This document shows, piece by piece, positions 56,691 to 64,000 of a stretch of 64,000 nucleotides of DNA (position 1 is the stretch's first letter; each line of letters opens with the position of its first letter). The stretch spans positions 135,950,663 to 136,014,662 of the forward strand of contig CM057000.1 of NCBI GenBank assembly GCA_029891345.1. The letters run 5' to 3'. The DNA is from Dryococelus australis. Taxonomy: Eukaryota; Arthropoda; Insecta; Phasmatodea; Phasmatidae. The notes below the pieces were generated by a model that was not told the origin of the DNA, did no database searches, and saw only the letters and a list, made by a program, of their open reading frames with translations. A program made the translations under genes and the position numbers.

Positions 56691-59600
56691 AGCTCCAAAC
56701 CACACTCATCAGCTATACCGACAAATTTTCAATTTTCCTGCCACACACTAGTTTGACACCTGGTAGCTAGATTTACTACCAATAGCACCCTTCCCCCATA
56801 CTGCAGTGTCCTACAACTTTCTACCTGATGGAACAGACCTAGCCAGTGAAATGTCATGATCGCGAAACCACGTTGAAAATTTGTTGTCCTTTGTGTGTGT
56901 GTGCCTGTCTACAAGTTCGACATTATGAGTACATTTTAATTCCTTCTCTTTTATATTGTTACAACTTAATTTTTGAGATTTTTGAGAGGTTTTAGTTTTT
57001 TTTATTTTTTTTATTAGGATACCTTTTTTGTTATGATACCCATAATTTTTCGGAATGCTCCCTTTTTTTTTTTGTTATCATCCATGAGGTAATTTGGGTA
57101 ATTTTCGTAGGATTTTGGGAATTTCGAATTATAGCATTTTGGTTAGGATAATTGTTCAGAGCATACCTAGGCATGGTTCAGTTGTCATTTTGAGGTTAGG
57201 TTTGCTCCTATTTGTTCAGATGCGAATCCTTCCTTTTTAGTGTTTTAGGTAAATGATTTAATAATTTTAGTTTTTGATTTGGATTTTAGTTATAACTTCT
57301 GTTTTGGTATTAGGGTCTAGAGTCTTTTTGTCCTTAACTTAGTAGTCATGGTTGGTTTGATTTAAGTGGTACTACCTTCTTGATAAATTATTTTTAGAAA
57401 TTTTTCTAGGCAGGGTCCTTAATTGGAAGCAGAAAATAATTCATTGTATTTCTTTTAAATCTTGTGAAAAATTTGGTCTAGTAACTTTGTCATGTTTAGG
57501 ATGGAATTCAATTATTTTAAAAGGGATTGGGATGTCAGATGGTTAGATCATGTCCATTGTTATCTTGGGAATCTTAGCCTTGCAGTCGATAGCTCCAGAG
57601 TTTGCTACAAGAGTTATTTGCAGTTAGTATCGAGCTGAAGTCAGCCTCAGCATTTTTGGTACCGGCCGCAGCTGTGAGTGTTTGCCTTCGCTGCTGTGAC
57701 GGTAAAGTAGCAATCATCATTAACCCGAATTGTTTTGTGCCATCCCGTGGTGGTTCGGAACTGTTTTCGAACCGCACGTGTATCAAAAAGTTCCTGGAGT
57801 GATTTGCCAATGTCAACGTTTCAAGTCGATAGCTGTGTGTGTTTGTGGACCTCAGCAGGGAAGAGGGGAAAAGTAGTAGTTTAGACAGCTAAGGGGACTA
57901 GGGAGTAGTCTTGTACTGAGCTTTTGTTTGTCGATGGCCGCATGTGTCCGAGAAGGGCCGTGATTGGCTGGAAGACCGAGTGATGTGTGTGGTGACGCGA
58001 GGCGCTACGTTGTGGTTGGAGTCCAGCTGTGGAGGGAGGTCAGGTGGTCAATCATTCGGGCCGTCGGAAGCCGAAGAGTAGCAGTCGGTGTGGAGTAAGA
58101 AGGCGGGAGGAGCCTTTAAAGACAGATATCATGTAGACGATAAAAGATAAGTACTCTGGAACATGTACATATAGTTTAACTCATAGGGGCTCCAGTTAGA
58201 CGGCATCATGTGTAAATTTAGTTTAAATAACATTAAGATTTAAAAGCCAAGTAAGTTTAAAGTTAATAGTAAAACAAATAATCATAGGAGAGGACTACTA
58301 TTGCGTTTTCTTTGTAGTATGTGATTAATTTTTAGAGGGCGATGCCGACGAGAGAAAGAGTTTCAGTTTGGTCAGTAGGTCAGGAGTTTGTTGTCTGTAA
58401 AGGCTGTAGTAAAACAGTATCGAGAGTTTTTATTTTATCTGTGTCTTCCTCCTGTCAGAAATTAAATTGTGTCCAGTTGCCGTAACATTGATGATAAAGG
58501 GATGCTTATGACTAAAGAATGTAAGAACAGCTTAAGAAATAGCTGTTTACCATGACGGTAAATAATGAAGTAGTTTCCTTGAAACATTTGGGACCCAGTA
58601 TAATAAATGTATATGATAAAGTAAGAAAAATAATAGAAATAAGTTTTAAGTTAAGACGTTTTTAATTAGTCTGTAATTTAAAACAGAACAGGAATTTCCA
58701 TTTGTTGAGGAATAGATTCGTATTTAACTATATGTGTATTACATCCAAGTCGAAATTCTCTTAACACACATGTTTTCTTATTAAATGTAATTTTAAAACA
58801 ATGAAGAATTGGTAAGAAATTATGTTTGTGGTTTTAATTTTTATGTTAAAGAAGGACATTAGTTTGATTTTAAAAGGAACTACTTTTTATCTAAATTCCT
58901 TCCATTTCCTACCAAAGTACTTTTATTTATCTTGTGTAAATATTTATCTTTGTATAAATTTTTATTTATTGGTTTTTATATTAAATTGCAATGTATTTTA
59001 ATGAAATCATGATCTTTTATTTCTTAACAGTTAATTCCACCCTCCCTTTTTATGAATCTGGTTAATGTTGAAGAATTTTATTTTATTAATTATTGTATTT
59101 AATGAACTCATTTTTTTTTTTTATTTGATCTCTTTTCCTAAATTTCTTCCAGTCAGTGATTACCCGTTGAAAATCGTGCACTACCTCTTGCAGGCAGTAG
59201 AAGTGTGTGTGTGAGTTCTACCAAAGTTTAAAACAAAATTGATGAAACGATTAGGTTTTGGGCTTCAAGGCCGTCCCAGTTGTACAATTGCCTTGTGGTG
59301 GAACGCCCCCCCAGCAGAATTTGATACAGACCAGTAATTGAAACAGATGATAATGCAGAAGTTTTCAGAGATGGTTAGGGAGGAGATGTAGGATGATGAT
59401 CTTTAAATATTATACAGTGTTGAGTAGACGATAAGGTGCAGCTGAAGAGGAGCTGTGGTGTACAGGTAATTGTGGAGTTGAGGGAGAGTGCCTCAACTTA
59501 CGATGTTTACCCCTACAAGAGAGTTTAGGGGTTTAGTAGTTATTTTTAGTTAGTAGTTGAGAATTTCCCTACATCTCCCTCCACTACGAGTCTACGGGTT

Positions 59601-60456
59601 TTGAAGCTGTTTCAGTTATTTTAGTTTTGTTTTGAACATGTTGAACTAGTTAAACGAGTGGTTAAAGAATAAACAAATACAAAGTTACGATTGAATGACC
59701 AATCAGTTGATTGAGATCGAAAGAATAATAAGTTTAATTAAGTAATGAATTATTAATTCCCCCAAACAGCAACTTTCCTTTCTCCCCATTTACCCTACTC
59801 CTTTTTATCCCATTTTCCAGTTCTTCTTTCTTTCCTTAACAGCCCCCCCCCCCCCTCACCCTTAAGTATTCATCCTTTTTCCGTTTCCCATTTTCCAGTT
59901 TTTTCACAATATACATAAATTTGGTAGCCTAGCAGCCTACTTGCAACCTTCACTACAGCTTTTGTGATAACTGAAAAATGTGAAGAGCTCATGATTTAAT
60001 AAATTTACTGAATTTATGTTCAGTTCATCTCTCCAGTTGATGTTCACGACAAATTTTTGTACTTAGATGTAGATTTTTTTTTTTCTTTTGGGATTGTGAA
60101 CAAAACGTATATATGTAATTAAATTATTGTATTGCAAAGAGTGTATTTTGAAAATACTACAAATTTCTTCAACTGATGGTAAAATCATTATAAAATTTTG
60201 TAGTTGGATCAGTTTTTGTTAGATTGTGCAATTATTATTATTATTATTAAAAAAAAAAAAAAAAAACAACATTTAGCACACTGTTATTGTGTGGACCAAA
60301 ATGTGCGAAAACTGAATTGTTACAAATATAACAGTGCATCTGGAAACCTTAATTGCAGACAATCTGCCAGTGCCACTCATGACAGAGGACAGCTACAACT
60401 TCATTAAACTTCTAATTATTCTTAAAAGTAAAGACGGAATATCAAACGTACTTGCT
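56691..60456. other. No gene recognised; GC-richer, CpG-containing segment 57590-58130
   Basis: Mostly AT-rich. About 57590-58130 is GC-richer and contains many CpG, an inverted CCAAT box (ATTGG at 57963-57967) and GGCGGGAGGAGCC. This could be a promoter and 5' exon of an unseen plus-strand host gene. C-run near 59842, T-run near 59111, (ATT)n plus A-run at 60232-60266. The frame 60334-60519 is not recognised. Confidence 0.35.
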
Positions 60457-60934
60457 GGTTGGTATTTGCAGATGGAAACACACGCCCAAGCAAATGACAC
60501 GTTTTCAAGTGCTGGATAATGGCTAAGAGACCCAGAAATTTGGTGGATTCATTCGCCCACAAGCTTGACTCCTTAGTTCTTTGTGGACTTGATACACAGT
60601 TAGTTGTTCATTGGCTATTGCGCCAGTTTAGCACCAGATACAGTAACATGGAGTTTGGTCCTTGTTTCCTTGCAGGTTCATGATTGGTTGAAATTCATCC
60701 ATGGAGAACCTAACACACTGTGGTCCAATAGAAACAAACTTAAGTGTACATGTGGTTGAATTTTAACTTATCTATTTAATTCTTGAAATTTCCAGGTCTC
60801 GTATAACAATACTATGCTGGTTGGAGCAACTTTTAGAAGAAGAAGAAAACTTGATCAATGATCACACATCAGTTTGGCATTTCAAAATTGGTCTTACAGC
60901 CGAGTATGCGTGTGTCTATCTGCAAATACCAACC
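60457..60934. mobile_element. Candidate short DNA-transposon remnant with 27-bp inverted ends
   Basis: GGTTGGTATTTGCAGATGGA with AACACACGC (60457-60485) is mirrored by GCGTGTGTCTATCTGCAAAT with ACCAACC (60909-60934). The interior has no recognised coding. No target-site duplication was evident. Confidence 0.4.
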
Positions 60935-63059
60935 TGTGATTACATGTGCTAGTCTGTCTTCACTTTCAGGGTAGTTGGTAGTCTATAGCTGTCTATGTCC
61001 TGTAATATTTCCAGATTTACTAAGTTATGTTGTACCTAGAACAAATGCTAAATATAAAACATGTAAAGCCACAAAAATTTCCATCAAATCATAACACAGA
61101 TTACTTAAATGAATGGAAACATGACCTAGATAGTTTTAACAGAGATAGACATACATCTCACAAAATAATTAATATAATACATCTCTGAAATAAAAAGCAA
61201 ACACTGCATTCCAATCCCAAAGAAAACTGCCATCAATAAAATCCTAGAAAAAAATTTTTGAGTACCGTAACTGAAGTAAAAAATGTTTAAGTATAAAACT
61301 TGAAATAAAGAAGACACCAAATGCATGCTGCTGGAGTTCGTTGGTCAATATTTTTTGTGCACTAAATTTTACAGCTACTATTTTAAATTGCAGCTTCTCA
61401 AACAATTCTCACAAACTAAGATTAGAAAATCTTTCACATCTTTCCTGTGCTCAAATGATCTACTACCATCCAATGTTGTCTTTTGCTTGAATACCATTAA
61501 ATTAACAATGGAACGATATACACCCCAACTCTTTTGTGGACATAAATATAAACTTACATGTATTTAAAATCAGCTACAGGCTTGGGGAGGAAAATTTACG
61601 TACTGTACACAACTCCAAAAAAAGGAATGAACATAAAAATTTTGCCACTGCAAGACTGGACAGTGAGAGTGACTCTTTGAAAAATAGAATCGGACATTAT
61701 TCTGCTTCATAAAGAGAAAGCAGTGTTATTTGAATAGCCTTAAAATAAAAAGAAAGTCTGTTGCAATAATTTACTTTTACAAATAAATACTATTAATGAT
61801 GCAATCTGTGTTCAGTATAACATAAACAATAACCAAAAGGGGGAAAAAAAAAAAAAGGGAGGGGGAATAAAAATTGAAAACATATTTCACACAACACAGC
61901 ATTTTACTATTTTACTTGGCCAGATACCAGATGATATAAGGGTTTGGTGTTTGTTCAGACAAGCTGAAAAGCCCAGTAACTTTTGCCAACCCACTTCCCC
62001 ACTCCAACAAAATATTTATTTATATGCTTGGTTTTGTAATGTGTTCTAAAGTTCAATTTTAGGTGTCATCCTCGCATGCAAAATTTATACACATACAACA
62101 ATATTTACAAATTTCAGTACACATAGTTCAACGAAAAATCAGTTGCTATTATAAGACTTCAATGTTAACACAGAACACACACACAACAGTGGAATGTGAC
62201 TCATATTTTTCTGCATGTGAGAAAGACTAGGACACTACATAATGTTAATACAGAAATTGATAAACCACATTTGAATAAAGAACATTTCAAAATTTCTTGT
62301 AGTGAAATTAATAAAAAATCTGCGTTTTGATTTTAAGGTATACTTATACCAAATCGACACTCGGAATTGAATGTAGAAATGGTTCTTATATTGATCACCA
62401 TTGTTTTACAAAAGTTATTTTGTACCCGAGTGTGGTTTCCTTCCAGCAAAAATGGGAGATGCCTTACTGATAGATTATAAATAATATTGCAGAGTAAAAT
62501 ATAATTATTTTTTTGTGTTATTTGGAAGATTTTGTGTATCATAACTTTCAAAACCGCAAGAATTAAATTTAATCAAACGAGCATCATAATCACCACTCAA
62601 CAAACGCTATTACATCGGTGGTGTTCCCTTTATTTTTTAAATGCAAAATTCTAACATAAGATGAAAACTTGAACTAACTTACGATACTGAGTATGTAACT
62701 GTTGTTTTATTTTAAACCACTATAAACATTAGACAATTGAAAGTATTTTATAGCTTAGAATATTCATATTTACCAACAGATAGAATGTAAACTGGTTACT
62801 TTTAATAGTTATGCTCATACAATGGACTGTGCATCAGCAATACTTGCATGACAAATACAGATGCCCTAATTACTAATTTTTTTTTTTTGTAAATGACTCG
62901 AGTGAATGTGCACTGTAAAACAGACTACTACCCTGTCCAACTCTCTATTCCTCCCACCGTCCGTCCACATCTTTGGCTTGCTAACTCGACACGAGACACT
63001 GAAAATGTCTGCTGTACAGCACTTGGTTGTGAGGTCTTTTACATAATGTTGTAGTGTAG
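60935..63059. other. AT-rich, no gene recognised
   Basis: Low-GC DNA with an A-run/G-run mix near 61842-61866. No supported feature. It could be intron or 3' UTR. Confidence 0.45.
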
Positions 63060-63061
63060 TA

Positions 63062-63250
63062 CAGTGGAACCTCTATGTATTGAACCCAGTTGGATTAAAA
63101 GTCTGTATCCATGGAACATATTCTGTGGTCCCGCTTTTGATTTATCTGCAATTCGAGCCTACATTTATTGAAAGTCCACAATTAGTGAGATTTTTGTCAG
63201 TTCCCCTGCGAAACGATGGATAGAGAATCAACTGTGTTCCTTGGCATGGT
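63062..63250 (+). mobile_element. Possible pogo/Tigger-like terminus
   Basis: CAGTGGAACCTCTATGTATT preceded by TA has the CAGT(R)GAACCTC form common at ends of insect pogo/Tigger MITEs, which insert at TA. Inside are degenerate GTCTGTATCCATGGAACATA-type repeats. The other end was not located. Confidence 0.3.
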
Positions 63251-64000
63251 GTGGGCAAACAACTATAAGCCGCACATTGACAGTGTCTATTTTTATGCCT
63301 AAAGAACAAATATCTCATTGCTGGGTTAGTGGCCAGCATGAGGAGGATTACTGATACTAATCAGATGCTTGTGTGCTAAGTTTGTACCACACAGACAATG
63401 TTACTCCACACTGTCTACTTGAGGCCTAATAGCCAGTTGGCTTCCATTAAGTTTAACATAGCTATATAAAACAATACGAGTTTGCATGCACAAAATATTT
63501 TCCATGCACCTAAATTTCTTTTTACACTTCTTTGCAGTTTTCTTTTGCTAAGCCTATGCTGAATTATTTATGGCAGAAATGTTCTGTGAGCTTCTATCGA
63601 CAGAGAAGATTAAATTTTACAGTAGAGTGAAAGCCAAATGAGAAAATAATGAGTAGAAATCAAAACACGTTGCGCGAGTCGGGAGAGTCCATTGCTGCTG
63701 CGCGAAGGGGTAGGGTTATTCAGTTCAATACCTACGACGGCAGAGTAGAGGTCGGCCGAAGACGGCTCCGCAAGTGCATATTACCTGTCGCAAGTGGTGC
63801 AGCGCAGTATTTAACAGCGCTGTAGTAAGAGCGATGTTACCAGTTTAGTGTGTACAGTTCCAGCAATGTCATGTGGTTCCCCTCCCTCCAGCGGCAGGTG
63901 CTTGGGAGAGCCCTCCCTTACACTGCCTCCCCTCCCTTCCCTCCCTCATATCTGCAAGGACATAATTTTCTCATTTGAACTTCACTACATAAACCTGTAA
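63251..64000. other. No gene recognised; GC-richer segment near 63660-63950
   Basis: The last 350 bp is GC-richer with CCCTCCC blocks and a CAGCGCAGTATTTAACAGCG half-palindrome near 63802. No coding or RNA gene could be supported. Confidence 0.35.

Overview
This window looks like nuclear, repeat-rich DNA from a large-genome arthropod, most probably an insect. Four signals support this. A nuclear copy of mitochondrial DNA near 20.3-20.6 kb keeps the order 16S rRNA, tRNA-Leu(UAG), nad1 with no tRNA-Leu(UAA) between the last two, which is the known pancrustacean arrangement. A short TTAGG (insect telomere-type) tract lies at 45.67 kb. The transposon families present (Tc1/mariner, hAT, pogo-like, Penelope-like, an esterase-bearing LINE, Polinton/Maverick) are common in insects. 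GC is low, with long homopolymers and no operon-like layout. I recognise no intact host gene. Exons without transposon homology could be present and would escape reading by eye.

Layout. 0-7 kb: a fragment resembling Polinton terminal repeat, a Tc1/mariner relic, a 1-kb foldback hairpin, a MITE, a 232-bp tandem duplication and a 49-bp satellite. 7-11.5 kb: mostly featureless AT-rich DNA with one tRNA-derived SINE. 11.5-16.8 kb: the main element, a 5.2-kb Polinton/Maverick derivative with terminal inverted repeats of about 1.24 kb and only virion genes inside (adenain-like protease, a minor-capsid/penton-like protein, a double-jelly-roll major capsid protein). All three are broken, and there is no room for polymerase, integrase or ATPase. 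17-32 kb: sparse DNA with the mitochondrial insertion, a 22-bp minisatellite, second copies of the SINE and the MITE, a mariner relic, and two clusters of short motifs. 32.3-36 kb: a second Polinton-like terminus abutting a 3.1-kb satellite of about 38-bp units that resemble the A-box half of a tRNA. 36-42 kb: a retroelement gag fragment and a 3.3-kb LINE on the minus strand. 42-50 kb: AT-rich DNA with a pogo-like relic and a 635-bp MITE. 50-57 kb: a mariner, a hAT transposase carrying a nested MITE with flanking direct repeats, and two head-to-head Penelope-like fragments. 57-64 kb: little recognisable apart from a GC-richer segment and short terminal-repeat candidates.

The genes do not form a cellular pathway. 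The only co-ordinated module is the Polinton virion cassette, whose three genes run in one direction between the long terminal repeats. The parts most worth following up are that capsid-only element, the repeated YY1-like motifs in its termini, the tRNA-A-box satellite beside a second Polinton-like end, and the nested hAT/MITE insertion.
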